Of a DNA stretch of 64,000 nt, positions 36,148-46,529 are shown piece by piece. The notes under the pieces were generated by a model that worked only from the letters and a program-made list of their open reading frames with translations, was not told where the DNA came from and did not search any database. Every line of letters begins with the position of its first letter. The first letter of the stretch is position 1. The position numbers and the translations under genes were made by a program. Origin of the DNA: Boesenbergia rotunda (taxonomy: Eukaryota; Streptophyta; Magnoliopsida; Zingiberales; Zingiberaceae). The stretch spans positions 115,036 to 179,035 of the forward strand of contig JAGFNQ010001116.1 of NCBI GenBank assembly GCA_024364735.1, in the 5' to 3' direction.

Positions 36148-36648
36148 TCAAGCGGCGGCGGAGAAATCAACGGCGAGGATCCGGAGGAGGGAGTCGAAGC
36201 TCACCCCGTCGGTGGCGTCGCTGCCGGCCATTCGCATCATTGCCCGCACGTCGTCGTCGTTGGCGGGCAGCCCCGCCATCTCCAGGTACGCTTTTAGATC
36301 CCCGAACCCTACCTTCCCGTCCCCGTCCCGATCCATCACGCCGAACGCCTCCGCCAGCACGGCGCCGGATCCGGCGCCTCCACCCCCGCCGCCGAGGATG
36401 CGCTCGAACTCCTCGAACTCGACGAGGCCGTTGCGGTCGGCGTCGGCGGCCGAGATCATGGATGCGATGTCCTCCTCAGAGAGTGGCGCAGCGCCGAGGC
36501 CGGAGGAGGAGGAGAAGAAGACCTTGAGGTCGTCGCGGCTGATCCTGCCGTCCCGGTCGGCGTCGAGGACGTCGAACGCCGGGCGGAGGCTTCTCGAGGC
36601 AGCGGAGGGCGAGGGATCGCTGCGGTGGGGGCGGCCGGAGGGACACAT
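36148..36648 (-). CDS. CP1: EF-hand calcium-binding protein, CP1-like
   Basis: A single-exon 166-residue protein starting MCPSGRPHRS, the signature start of the plant calcium-binding protein CP1 (Arabidopsis CP1 begins the same way). EF-hand loops are at 29-40 (DADRDGRISRDD), 69-80 (DADRNGLVEFEE) and 106-117 (DRDGDGKVGFGD), with Asp at positions 1, 3 and 5 or Asn at 5 and Gly at 6. A fourth site near 144-155 (DATDGVSFDS) is degenerate. Loops 1 and 3 end in Asp, not Glu, at position 12, which can lower or alter Ca2+ affinity. It is a calmodulin-like Ca2+ sensor, cytosolic by lack of a signal or membrane segment. The gene is very GC-rich with a Gly run at 86-91. It is head-to-head with the snoRNA unit, with 424 bp between start codons. 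Confidence 0.93.
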   Translation of the reverse strand: MCPSGRPHRSDPSPSAASRSLRPAFDVLDADRDGRISRDDLKVFFSSSSGLGAAPLSEEDIASMISAADADRNGLVEFEEFERILGGGGGGAGSGAVLAEAFGVMDRDGDGKVGFGDLKAYLEMAGLPANDDDVRAMMRMAGSDATDGVSFDSLLRILAVDFSAAA

Positions 36649-36748
36649 CGTCGATCACCGAAAAGAGTGGAGGAGGGAGAGAAAGAGTCTAGATTCTTCG
36701 GAGCGGCGCGTTCTTTTGAGGTCGAGGTTGAAGATGGCTGAGGCTCAC

Positions 36749-36756
36749 TATAAATA
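36749..36756 (-). promoter_or_regulatory. Probable CP1 TATA box
   Basis: CTATAAATAG at 36748-36757 reads TATTTATA on the minus strand, about 100 bases before the CP1 start codon. The word is nearly symmetrical, so direction is not proven. Confidence 0.5.
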
Positions 36757-36979
36757 GCAAATTTTCGCGTCGAAAACGTAGTGGCTTGCGGAGCAAGCGG
36801 TTGCGGCATTAGGCATGAACGTTCCAAGGGAGATGCGTTATCGATTACGTCCCGGTCAAGCGGGTTTGTTGTTCCGGTTCGGAATCCGTCGACCCCCAAC
36901 CGTAATCGATGATATCAGCCGATAGATGCTCGCCACGTCATCTCATGCGATGCAGAAGTAAAATTGGCACCGACGACGG

Positions 36980-37009
36980 AAACCCTAGTTTCTAGAACTT
37001 CTATAAATT
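36980..37009 (+). promoter_or_regulatory. Telo-box and TATA box of the snoRNA unit
   Basis: AAACCCTAG (36980-36988) is a telo-box and TATAAAT (37003-37009) a canonical TATA box, 15 bases apart. Telo-boxes mark plant promoters of ribosomal-protein and snoRNA genes, matching the snoRNAs found 0.4-0.6 kb downstream. Confidence 0.75.
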
Positions 37010-37071
37010 GTGGCCGATACACAAGAGCAATAGAACTCTTCCTCGGCATAGAAGGGCAAGCTATAGAGACT

Positions 37072-37113
37072 ATGGCGGCAGCCAGTCTACACTTCGTCTT
37101 CGATGTTCCCTAA
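37072..37113 (+). other. Short ORF near the 5' end of the snoRNA transcript
   Basis: The first ATG after the TATA box opens only 13 codons (MAAASLHFVFDVP) before TAA. It is probably incidental or an upstream ORF of a non-coding host RNA. Nothing longer follows in a convincing frame. Confidence 0.35.
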
Positions 37114-37417
37114 TCATGTTTCGCCTCTTCGATCTTCTATCTTTATTTCAATTCGATGTTTGTTTTTCTTGATAGCCCATCTGATGAGCTAATCTCTGTG
37201 TACCAGTACAGCAATGGGGGATTGGTTTTGTAGATCGGCGAAATTAGGTTTTCAGGAGATTTTGAGTCGCTTCACCTCCTTTTCTCTGCGGTGCAGCGAA
37301 TGTTTTCTCCGAGATCATTAGACATCTTGGTGTTTTCTTTCCCTATCTCTCAAATCGTTTTTTTCTTCTTCTCTTGATTATGTTAAGAAGTTGGCTTTGG
37401 TTTTGGTTTTATTTCCG

Positions 37418-37494
37418 TTCCTATGATGGCATGAAATCTTTGAGACCTGATCTCTTTTCTTCTGATGAAAACCACAAGCATGACTCTGAGGGCG
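37418..37494 (+). ncRNA. Box C/D snoRNA, guide for 18S rRNA (predicted C38)
   Basis: Box order is complete: C ATGATGG 37423-37429, D' CTGA 37447-37450, C' TGATGA 37463-37468, D CTGA 37486-37489. The 12 bases before D' (AATCTTTGAGAC, 37435-37446) are exactly complementary to the 18S rRNA sequence GTCTCAAAGATT near its 5' end. The fifth base upstream of D' pairs with the C that I count as position 38. I recall Cm38 being assigned to snoR66 in Arabidopsis, but cannot confirm the name. The D guide has only an interrupted match to the neighbouring 18S stretch. The terminal stem is short (CC/GG). Confidence 0.8.
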
Positions 37495-37569
37495 ACCTTC
37501 TATTTGATCTTAGCGTTGTTCTAATTTGTTCTTCTACTTCTCTATTTTGGATTTTGCTTGCTCTTTGTT

Positions 37570-37656
37570 TGGATGATGAAATGCACTGGGCTCCGAGCAG
37601 TTCTGCTGCATTTGGCTTGACGGATATGCATCTGCCTAGAAAGCATTGTCTGACTT
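37570..37656 (+). ncRNA. Box C/D snoRNA, guide for 25S rRNA (predicted C2197 in yeast numbering)
   Basis: Box C ATGATGA at 37573-37579 and box D CTGA at 37650-37653. The guide GCACTGGGC (37583-37591) is followed by T and a degenerate D' box CCGA (37593-37596). It is complementary to GCCCAGTGC in 25S rRNA, and the D'+5 rule selects the third C, the site I know as yeast C2197 (snR76) and as the target of human SNORD88, whose guide also contains GCACTGGGCT. The box C' is weak. No clear terminal stem is seen, which lowers confidence a little. It lies 76 bases after the first snoRNA on the same strand, so both probably come from one precursor. Confidence 0.78.
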
Positions 37657-40600
37657 AATTCGTTTGTTTTTTTCTTGTTTTTGTTTTCAATTTATTAATT
37701 CTCTGTGTTAATTATAATATATTTTAATTCAGTTCAATTTCAATAAAAATATAAGATTGGTAGATGCTAATCGAGTTTGGCACTAATCATGTGGAGATGA
37801 CCAAACTTGATCTTAACTTTGTTGCGAGTATTCTTGGCATTGGACTTGTAAATTAACTAGTAATTAATAGCAATTACCTTATATTTTATTAAATTACTTA
37901 ATGTGTTTAACTTTAAAGAAATTTATATGTTTTCTCCAAGAGTTTTCATCTCTTTTAATATGTAGTATAGATATTGTACGGCAGTGGAGTTGTGAATGAG
38001 TTGTTTCAACTCTTGACTTGCGTTTACAATTTAAATTAAATATGCAATCCCACCTTTGAAAGTAATTTTTCAACTGGATGATAAAAGTTGATTCGCTACT
38101 TAGCGTCGTTTGTGAGGTAAATTGTGGTTAACCTGAGGAGGGGATTGATATATTGTTTTTGTCAGGATTTGAGTTACAGATTTCAAGATGGTAACACCAT
38201 TAACCGTCCATCCCATGGGTATAAGGAATTTTTCAAGGATGATGGCTTTATCTTAAGCTTATGTCAATAATGGATTTTACTTTTGAATAATTATCATATG
38301 CTTTACCTTTTGAATATTTCCTTTTAAAACAAAGCGGGCCCGTATACTTTGTACTAGAACGTCGTTCTAGTTTTCAATGGAAAATTGGTTCAATGTAATA
38401 ATATAATATTTGGCTTCTAACCAAAGAAACTCAATAATATAAAAATGATACGGCATTTTAGCAAAAGTGCATTCAAGTTTAAGAATTTCCCAAAAAAGCA
38501 TTGAAGTTTCAGAATTTATTTATGCTTTTATTTTTAATAGAAAAGTATGTTAGGAAAATTATATCTTTGGATAATATAAAATTAAGGTGTAAAAATTCAT
38601 ACTGGGTTCGTTTTTTCTCAAATTCTTGTGGTTCATTTTAAAATTTTATTAATAAATGATAGAACCAGATTCAATAATCATATTGATAGTTATAAACTTA
38701 TAGTAAAGATTTTATAATTATTATAATATGAATTTTAGATAAATAAGTTGATGAAATAGTTATGAAATCAAAGTAAATGTTATATTCATTAACTACTAAT
38801 TATAAAACAATGTAATTTATTCTAGTGGAAGTTTTTGTGAGGCCGGATTGATATTATTAATCATTTATTATAAAAAAATGTAGCTGCTGCATACTTTGAT
38901 TTGATATTTCTATATATGACAGTTTCAAATTTATAAATTTAGTAATATTGTTAGATTTTAAATAGAATATTTTATTTTTTTATTCATAATTTAATTATAA
39001 ACATATATTTTAATTTATTAATTTTTTTATAATTTTTTTATTTAAAATTAATATTTCATTGATATTTAATAGATCATTTTTCAAAAATTTTACAACAAAT
39101 TAATATATATAAAAAATTATGTTTTTTATTTTTTAATATTTTATTAGTAATATAATTTATAATTATAATTAAAATATATTTAAAAAATTATAAATATAAT
39201 TTTTAATAAATTAAATCTTTATAAATATGTAGAATAAAATTAAAATATACTATTAAATACACTTAGTTTAAATTTATAATAAATAATTAATATTATTATA
39301 AATAATAAGAAAAAATTAAACATTATAAATTAATTTTTATTTATGATATTTATAATATTATATTTAATAATATATATTATATTTGATTTTATTAATTATA
39401 TAATATAAGAGAAAAAGATATTTTGAATATCAAACTTAATATTAAATTTGCGATTCTTTACTATATTTTTTAAAAAACTTTTTTATATCATGGTTAACAT
39501 TTTATTTTTATTTTATCTAGAGTTCACCTTTTTAATTAGATTATAATGTTTAAGTTAAAAAAATTAAAAATAAAAAATTATAGAGTTCATCTTTTCAATT
39601 TGATTATAGTGATTAAGCTAAAAGAATTAAAAATCGAAAATCTCTATGATTCACCTTTCTAATTGGGTTATATCTCAAATTTTTTAAAAAAAGGATTTGA
39701 AATGTCTCTAATTGCATGATATTAAAATTGTTATTTTTAATATTTACGATTAAAAAAATTAAATGTCCAACTTAAAATTATAATTTTTTTTTTCAAAAAT
39801 GTAATATTATAATCGTTAATTTAATATCATGTTTCATGAAACATGAACAGTACATGTTCCTATAATATAATAAGATTTTATAAAAATTTAAAAATTCCCA
39901 TACCAAATATGGTGTGGGAATAGTGCATCACCATCCATATTAAATATGGTTTGGTAATTTGGTATATTGGTTGGAACTAAATGGTATAGACTTTATATAA
40001 GTTTGATGTTTTGATGTAAGGGTTGGAGATGTCCTTGTATACTATGCTTTGCTGTATCTCAAAGTTGCTACATGTAAATATTATATGACTATATCTTTAA
40101 ATTTGTGTCCTACTAGAATAACAACTACATTTAGGGCAGGGCAAATGAAGACTAAGTAAAAAACTATTAATGAAAAAAAAGACAAATGTTACAGCTTAAT
40201 ATTATTTATATCCATTCAATAGTATAAAATATATAATAAATATATTTGAATACATTCTCATAAATAATTTATTTATTAACTTTTCTAAATTTTATTTTCT
40301 TATATCTTATTTAAATACATAAACCACATATTACTTTATTATTATTATTATACTAGGTTAAATTTAAAAAATTATAAATTAATTTACCAATGTAATTTGA
40401 TTTTATAATTATAATAGATTAAATTTAAAAAAATATATAATCAATTTAACATTATTATTAATTATAAAACAATATTTTCTCTAATTCAGCTCAATTGAAA
40501 CTCAAGCTCAGTTTAGTTTAATAAATAAAAGGGAAATTTTAATAAAAAAAAGATTAAATAAGCTTAATAAGGTAAATAAAAAAACTTGAGGAACACATTA

Positions 40601-41036
40601 AAAGCATAGTGTTATCATATGTGAAGGAGCCATCACTCTATAACACTACCCCTACGAGTGTGATACACTACTCAAATACTTAGAGAATAAATAAGAATAA
40701 TAGAGTTTGAATTCTAATAGTGATGAATATTTTATAAATTAACTTCTAAACATGTATAAATTATGTTATGAATTTATTTGGTAGGCAAATCAATCGTCTA
40801 CTTCTCAGATTAATCGGGAGAATCCTAAATACTGAATTGTCAAATAAAAAAAAATCACTAATTTCATTTGCCATTCAATTCATTAAAAAATTATCAGAAA
40901 AAATATTAAAAAACAAAAAGATTCATTTATACCCGACCTTAGGTCAATGGGACAGGTTCGTAACCGAGTTAACGGACTAGGTACCCATTGACTCAGTTGT
41001 CGGGCCAGAATCATTATCGGTCTGGCATGGGGTCAG
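37657..41036. other. AT-rich gene-free stretch
   Basis: Extreme AT richness from about 38900 to 40550, mostly A/T words with no open frame. At 38835-38850 GTGAGGCCGGA repeats a word of the SINE at 43742-43949 and may be a SINE scrap. No gene or RNA is supported. Confidence 0.6.
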
Positions 41037-42437
41037 TGTTGGGACCGATTGACGAGCTAGAGGGGGGGTGATTAGCTTCGATGTGCTTGTAGATGATTTG
41101 TCGCGGCGGAAGACTTCAAGCAATCGCTAACATAAGGATTTACTTGGTATCTACCCCGGTCGGGTGACTAATCCAAGGATCCACTCTCCTCACACTCTCA
41201 TGCACTATGAAAGTCTCCTTCTTGAGGTGGAGAAACCTCTTACAAGCTTGTTACAAAGATACAACAAGAACAAAGCAAATACTATAGAAATCTTACAAGA
41301 TTTACAATGAATAAGCTCACACTTTGCTTTCCTTGCTATCTTCAAGCTTGTGGTCGCCTCTAGAACTTTGGAAGTGCAGCAACACTAAGCCCCAAAGCTT
41401 CTCTTGAAATGGCGTGGAAGAAGGAAGAAGTGTTGCGCTTCAAACCTGCGCGAAAACCTTTATACCCGACGCCTAGGGTTTCTGAATCGATTATCCCGTC
41501 AAATTCTACCGTTCAACGGCTAGTTTTCGAACCATAATCGATTACCCAATCGATTACGAGTGCCCTGAATCGATTACCCAATCGATTCAGAGCCTCTCTG
41601 CTCTCTCGCGCAACCTTTGGTGATCGATCACCCTAATCGATCACCGAACCTCTTAATCGATTACCCAATCGATTAAGGGAAGGCTTAATCGATTACCCAA
41701 TCGATTCAGCCACCTTTTGTCCTCTCGCGCAAACCGCCCTAATCGATTCACTGATCGATTCATCCAATCGATTACCCAATCGATTGAGTCCAACCCTAAC
41801 TTGTGCTCACAAGTCTAGGGTCCCCTACCAAGTGTCCAGTCAACCCCTTTGACCAACCTGGATTTCTACTGCCTAGCTCCCAGCTCGGACTTAACCTGGT
41901 TCCCAACCAGATTCGCCTAACCCTCGAGTTAGGTCTAGTCTCTAGGTAGACTTCCACCTTGCCAGCCTGCGATCTCCCCGATCCCGCTGGACTTCACCTA
42001 GTCCCACTAGGTCTTTTCACTTGCCAGCCTGCGATCTCCCCGATCTAGCTGGACTTCACCTAGTCCCACTAGGTGTGCCTAGTCCCCACTAGGTCTTTTC
42101 CCTTGCCAGCCTGCGATCTCCCCAATCCAGCTAGACTTCACCTAGTCCCACTAGGTCTTTTCCCTTGCCAGCCTGCGATCTCCCTGATCCAGCTGGACTT
42201 CACCTAGTCCCACTAGGTCTTTTGCCTTGCCAGCGTACGATCTCCCCGATCTACCTGGACTACACCTAGTCCCACTAGGTCTTTTCCCAGTCAAGCCTCC
42301 AGTCAACCTTGACCCACTTGACTCACACATCATGACCACTCAAACATCATTATCAAACATCGAAACATACGACCTCATGCTCACCCGAGCTTTGTCAAAC
42401 TAGGTCAACCCTGACCTAACCAAGATTGCACCAACAA
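41037..42437 (-). repeat. Copia-D1 3' LTR (1401 bp)
   Basis: On the minus strand it starts TGTTGGTGCAATCTTGG and ends CGGTCCCAACA, with CACCCCCCCTCTAG near that end. An array of AATCGATT palindrome pairs (about 41490-41790) and an array of CCTAGT/ACTAGG hairpins with loop CCC (about 41990-42290) fill its middle. Confidence 0.9.
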
Positions 42438-42451
42438 TCTTCCCCTTTTTG
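42438..42451 (-). promoter_or_regulatory. Copia-D1 polypurine tract
   Basis: The minus strand reads AAAAAGGGGAAGAT directly before the LTR start, so this LTR is the 3' LTR of a minus-strand element. Confidence 0.88.
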
Positions 42452-43398
42452 ATGTTTGACAATATGTTTGAGAAAGACTAATCCCTATTAGCCTTTCAAT
42501 TTTCTCCCCCTTTGACATACATCAAAAACCCTCCCCGAGAGTCTATATGGTCAAAGGTATACGCAATGAAAATCCCATACTTTTCATTTGAACCTATGCT
42601 TAACCTTGAGCACTCATGAAGATTCCCAATCTCCATTCTTTCACTTGTTAAAAAAAATTTAAACACATGCCTTTAAGGAAGACCTCCCCCTCAAAACATG
42701 CACTAAACCTCTACCATTGCACCAACAATGATTTTTGAGTTTCTAAACCTTTAGAAAAACTCAACTTGAGGTAATGAGATTTTGAGATTCAAAGCTTGAA
42801 TCAAAATCTCTCCTTAACCTTTATTTTTCACCAAACCATTTTCCCTTTTGATTTCACAATAAAATTTACCCAAATATACTTATAAAAGTATTTCAAGGGG
42901 CTAAGGATGATTAGGTTACTCAAAAATGGGTTATCTGACTGAAACTAGTCAGTTTCAGTCTCACCAATCGATTGGTGTTGGGAACCAATCGATTACACTA
43001 GCTTTAATCGATCAACTGATCGATTACGGCTGACTGTAATCGATCAAAGGATCGATTACGCGAGCTTCTGTGCTCGCAAGAAGGTCTACCAATCGATTGA
43101 CTACTGTCCCAATCGATCACCCGATCGATTGGGAGTTTCTGATTTCTGAAAACAATTTCAGATTCGAATTTCAGAACCCCTAATTAATTCTATAAAATTC
43201 GAAAAATTCTAAAATTTTGTGTAGACATTATTTATACCATATACTATTAAGGAAAAATAATTTTCTATGAAAATAACCTTTATTTCCAAAGATTGACACA
43301 AAATTGGAAACCATTGAAATACCTCAATGTTTCTCTCTATTTTGTATCCAATTAATCAATGATGAGTGCTATCAAAAGATAGTCTTCACCAAGGTTTT

Positions 43399-43702
43399 NN
43401 NNNNNNNNNNNNNNNNNNNNNNNNNNNNNNNNNNNNNNNNNNNNNNNNNNNNNNNNNNNNNNNNNNNNNNNNNNNNNNNNNNNNNNNNNNNNNNNNNNNN
43501 NNNNNNNNNNNNNNNNNNNNNNNNNNNNNNNNNNNNNNNNNNNNNNNNNNNNNNNNNNNNNNNNNNNNNNNNNNNNNNNNNNNNNNNNNNNNNNNNNNNN
43601 NNNNNNNNNNNNNNNNNNNNNNNNNNNNNNNNNNNNNNNNNNNNNNNNNNNNNNNNNNNNNNNNNNNNNNNNNNNNNNNNNNNNNNNNNNNNNNNNNNNN
43701 NN
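43399..43702. other. Assembly gap (304 N)
   Basis: A run of N that starts inside Copia-D1 internal sequence and ends just before the SINE. Confidence 0.99.
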
Positions 43703-43741
43703 TATATATAGATAAAGGAAACTAGATAAACGGGAACACTA

Positions 43742-43949
43742 GGACTAGTCGCTATCTCAAGTATTCGTCGTTCGATCCTCAGCTACGGAGTATTTGTAGG
43801 ATTTTTTTTTCTAAATGGGACGCGAACCATGGGACGTTGGGCTTCTAGACCGCCTACTGTGAGCGCTTCCCGATTTATCCTGGTGGCTGGTGAGAAATTT
43901 TCGTGAGGCCGGACCGATCACCCGAGATTAAAAAAACCTCATTAATCGT
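43742..43949 (+). mobile_element. tRNA-derived SINE-like insertion
   Basis: A 208-bp segment is bracketed by the same 19 bases (TAGATAAACGGGAACACTA at 43723-43741 and 43950-43968), a target duplication of the length made by LINE-driven retroposition. Near its 5' end GTTCGATCC (43770-43778) fits the pol III B box; an A box is not clear, so the head may be degraded. There is an A run near the 3' end (TTAAAAAAACC). No coding capacity. I do not recognise the named family. Confidence 0.8.
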
Positions 43950-43968
43950 TAGATAAACGGGAACACTA

Positions 43969-44100
43969 AATATACGTACATATAAATTTTAGTATCTTTT
44001 CTTCTTCCTTCTTCTTTGCCCCCTTGAGAGATGCAAAAGCAACATAAATTACGCATGGCAATTCAAAATCAAAAGACAATTACTTCATGATCCAGTTGGA
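43969..44100. other. Short spacer between SINE and LTR-E
   Basis: 132 bases with no recognised feature. Confidence 0.5.
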
Positions 44101-45029
44101 TGTTTAACCCTGACCAAGTTAGGAGGGGCCGACTAGAATGCCACGAAGGCTGTTGGAGACGACCCTAGATGATCTACACATGGTTAGTTGTTTAGCCAAT
44201 CCGCTAGGTGGCCAACAGGGCCATGCAAGTCGGTGCGGACCACTTCCGGTCAGCATTCCACCGATCGAGTCGTCCGATCATCCGATCGTCCGGCCGGTTG
44301 CATCCTCTCCCAGCCGACCAATTTTCGCCCGACTGATCCGGCGTCACAGCACCCTGCCAATGAGAGCTCCAAAAAGGGTCCTGCCCCCTCCTCTCGAAGG
44401 ACCTATCCCACCAGTTGGCCGGTCAAGGAATTAGAAAGGAGGCATAGGGGTGGACAGTAAGCCGTTAAGAGTATCGTACGAAAGATACGGTTTAAAGACG
44501 CTAGGTATACGAATAGATTCTTCGGATTAGCCAAGTACTGCGAGGGGACAATAAGTCAACGCACGCCAACTAATGTGTCAGACAGTTAAGGAATGTGGGC
44601 AGTCGTATAACTAGGCCTGACAACTGGTCGGTAAGGTGACATACTCATCTCCTTCCTCGCCAACAAATTCTACCCTCAAATCTGAGCATTTAAATCTGAC
44701 AGGATATTTTGGCAAGTTCGGTCTGTCACCCTCGCCTATATAAGGGTCCTCATTCCTTCACACGCAGGTATGCTCTACAATTCTTTTACTATTCCTCTAT
44801 TGTTTCTTCTTCGCCGAAGTTATGACTTGATCGTCGAAGTGTTTGCGCCGGAGACCCCCTAGCCAACCTCTAACGATCTTTTTCCTTGCAGATAGTGGGC
44901 ATTCCTCCTTCCTCCCGAATGTCCGACTGGCTCTCCCGTGCGGCTGACCGACTAGTCAGTTGTCAATCTTTGGTCAACTTCTCAGCCGCGTCATTAGTCG
45001 ATTGCCCTCCTCGCTTGCCGACAGGATCA
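44101..45029 (+). repeat. LTR-E 5' LTR (929 bp)
   Basis: Ends ...GACAGGATCA just before the PBS. CCTATATAAGGG at about 44735-44746 is a good TATA box for the element's transcript. Confidence 0.82.
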
Positions 45030-45033
45030 AATT

Positions 45034-45050
45034 TGGCATCGTCTGTGAGA
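45034..45050 (+). promoter_or_regulatory. LTR-E primer binding site
   Basis: TGGCATCGTCTGTGAGA follows the LTR after four bases. It resembles the TGGCGCCGTCTGTGGGA-type site of plant gypsy elements with two to three changes, so LTR-E is probably Ty3/gypsy-derived. Confidence 0.7.
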
Positions 45051-45075
45051 AATTTCACCTGATCGGAAGACGAAG

Positions 45076-45537
45076 ATGAGTGACTCCAACAAGATAACCG
45101 TCACCATTTCACAAGAAGACTTTGAGTTGTTGATCGCTCCTAAAGCCCAGAAGTTGACGCAGCAACAACAAGCGAGTGGCGACCCCGCCACCGGTCTCCC
45201 TGCAATTTCGAAGGTCGCCACTCCCATCGAGCTAGAGGCCGCTACCCACCTGGGAGGGAGAGCATACTTTCCCCGAGCCTTCTTTCGACCCAAGGAAGAT
45301 GAAGCCCGGTCAGACCGCATGGAGATTTCCTCCTCCAACCGTACGGTGCCCCACAATCCTAACAAGGGAAAAGCCCCTGGCGATCAGATGTTACCGGACA
45401 GGTTAGGCCTCTCTTTGAGAAGGCTAGTTGACATTTGGATTCAAGCAGTAATTCTTCCCGATGGCCGGCTGGCCGGGCAGATCCTCGATCTAGTTAACCG
45501 GCCAATTGGGACAGGGGCACTGTTGATAAAGAAGTAG
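45076..45537 (+). CDS. LTR-E short gag-like ORF (153 aa)
   Basis: Begins 25 bases after the PBS, where gag of plant gypsy elements starts, with MSDSNKITVTISQEDFELL, then a Gln-rich and Pro/Arg-rich region. No capsid core or zinc knuckle is recognisable, and it ends early at TAG. It is either a truncated gag or the leftover N-terminus of a non-autonomous element. No function can be claimed. Confidence 0.45.
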   Translation: MSDSNKITVTISQEDFELLIAPKAQKLTQQQQASGDPATGLPAISKVATPIELEAATHLGGRAYFPRAFFRPKEDEARSDRMEISSSNRTVPHNPNKGKAPGDQMLPDRLGLSLRRLVDIWIQAVILPDGRLAGQILDLVNRPIGTGALLIKK

Positions 45538-46007
45538 TGGGTTTTCCAACCCTTATTGGAGCTCGGGCTTTTGTCAAGATAGGTTGACTTGGTCCGGGCT
45601 TGGAAGAAGAAGTTCACATGCTCTTATTTTTAGGGGTAATAAAAGAAGTGGAAAATTTTGGGCCGAAGAGGCACTCTGTAAAGGGAGAAAAGAATAACGG
45701 TCCCACAAATGATGCGGATGGCATTGCGGCTAACTGGGAAAGAGGTATATGAAATTATCTACAAATATTGGCTAGGAAAGGGTGAAGGGGAAACCTAAGA
45801 CCGGTCAGGAATTGGCCTCAGAAGACAGTGAAGAAGTCGAGCAGCGGGAGATGGGGTTAGTCGTGGGTGTTAGAAATTATCAGACGATAGTCGATGGCTA
45901 CACGATACTCCTCGCAGAGGGTGTCAAAGTCTTGACTGCCCATAGTGGACACGAATGTAGTATACCACAGGCCGGGGATGGCAATCAGGGCGGCCATGGA
46001 CTCGAGA

Positions 46008-46190
46008 CTAGGCGTTTGGTGGGGTGGGGGTGATAGGATGACCTAATTCAAATCCGATCGGATGGACACCTAAAAATTGAGGTAAAACAGAAAACAAGGA
46101 TGACCGAATGGGGAAGAATAACTTGGGGAGAAAGCAGAGGTTGCTGGTGTTGCCAAAAATCATCGTTCGCCAGAGGTGAAAGGTTGCCAT
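46008..46190 (-). other. Antisense promoter-like site and short ORF in LTR-E
   Basis: On the minus strand CTATAAATAG (46260-46269) is a canonical TATA box, and 70 bases on an ATG (46190) opens 60 codons (MATFHLWRTMIFGNTS...). The two lie at the right spacing for a small transcription unit running against the element. The peptide has no recognisable domain, so only the promoter geometry supports it. Confidence 0.35.
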
Positions 46191-46529
46191 GAACTGTAGA
46201 GCACAAGATGAAAGGAAGAGGTGGACGAAGCAAATGAAGCCTATCCAGACATCAGGGGCTATTTATAGGGGAGCCCCTAACATGATAACCGTTTGATTTT
46301 TCTCAAGGAAATGACGGGATTTAATATCAACCGTGCATTGACCCCAATGCAAAGGGCCTTGGGAAGCCATGCCAGACAGCACACATGGGTTCTGACACGG
46401 AAACGCCTTGTTACCCGGCTCACCCCGTCGAGGAATGACATGTGGCAATGTAGTTAATGCGGGATTAGCTCGAGGCGACATGCGTCATCATGAAAGCGGT
46501 TAGGGCAAAGCCGCCATGCCCGTGTCAAT

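Larger units (their letters stand above)
41037..43398 (-). mobile_element. Copia-D1: partial copia element, 3' LTR and 3' internal part
   Basis: The LTR (41037-42437) is followed by a PPT and by 0.95 kb of internal sequence up to the gap. The same internal sequence, with the same order of words, flanks the LTR of Copia-D2 (47684-48075 and 51808-52143), proving common family. The rest of the element is missing or hidden by the gap; no second LTR appears on the other side. GTCAG (41032-41036) would be the target sequence but has no partner in the window. Confidence 0.85.

Noticed and set aside
35994..36527. Arg-rich plus-strand frames opposite CP1
   Set aside because: Shadows of the GC-rich CP1 coding strand; EF-hands read only on the minus strand.
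37374..37658. 94-codon open frame on the plus strand
   Set aside because: It overlaps both snoRNAs; composition is hydrophobic and Ser/Leu-rich by chance, with no known domain.
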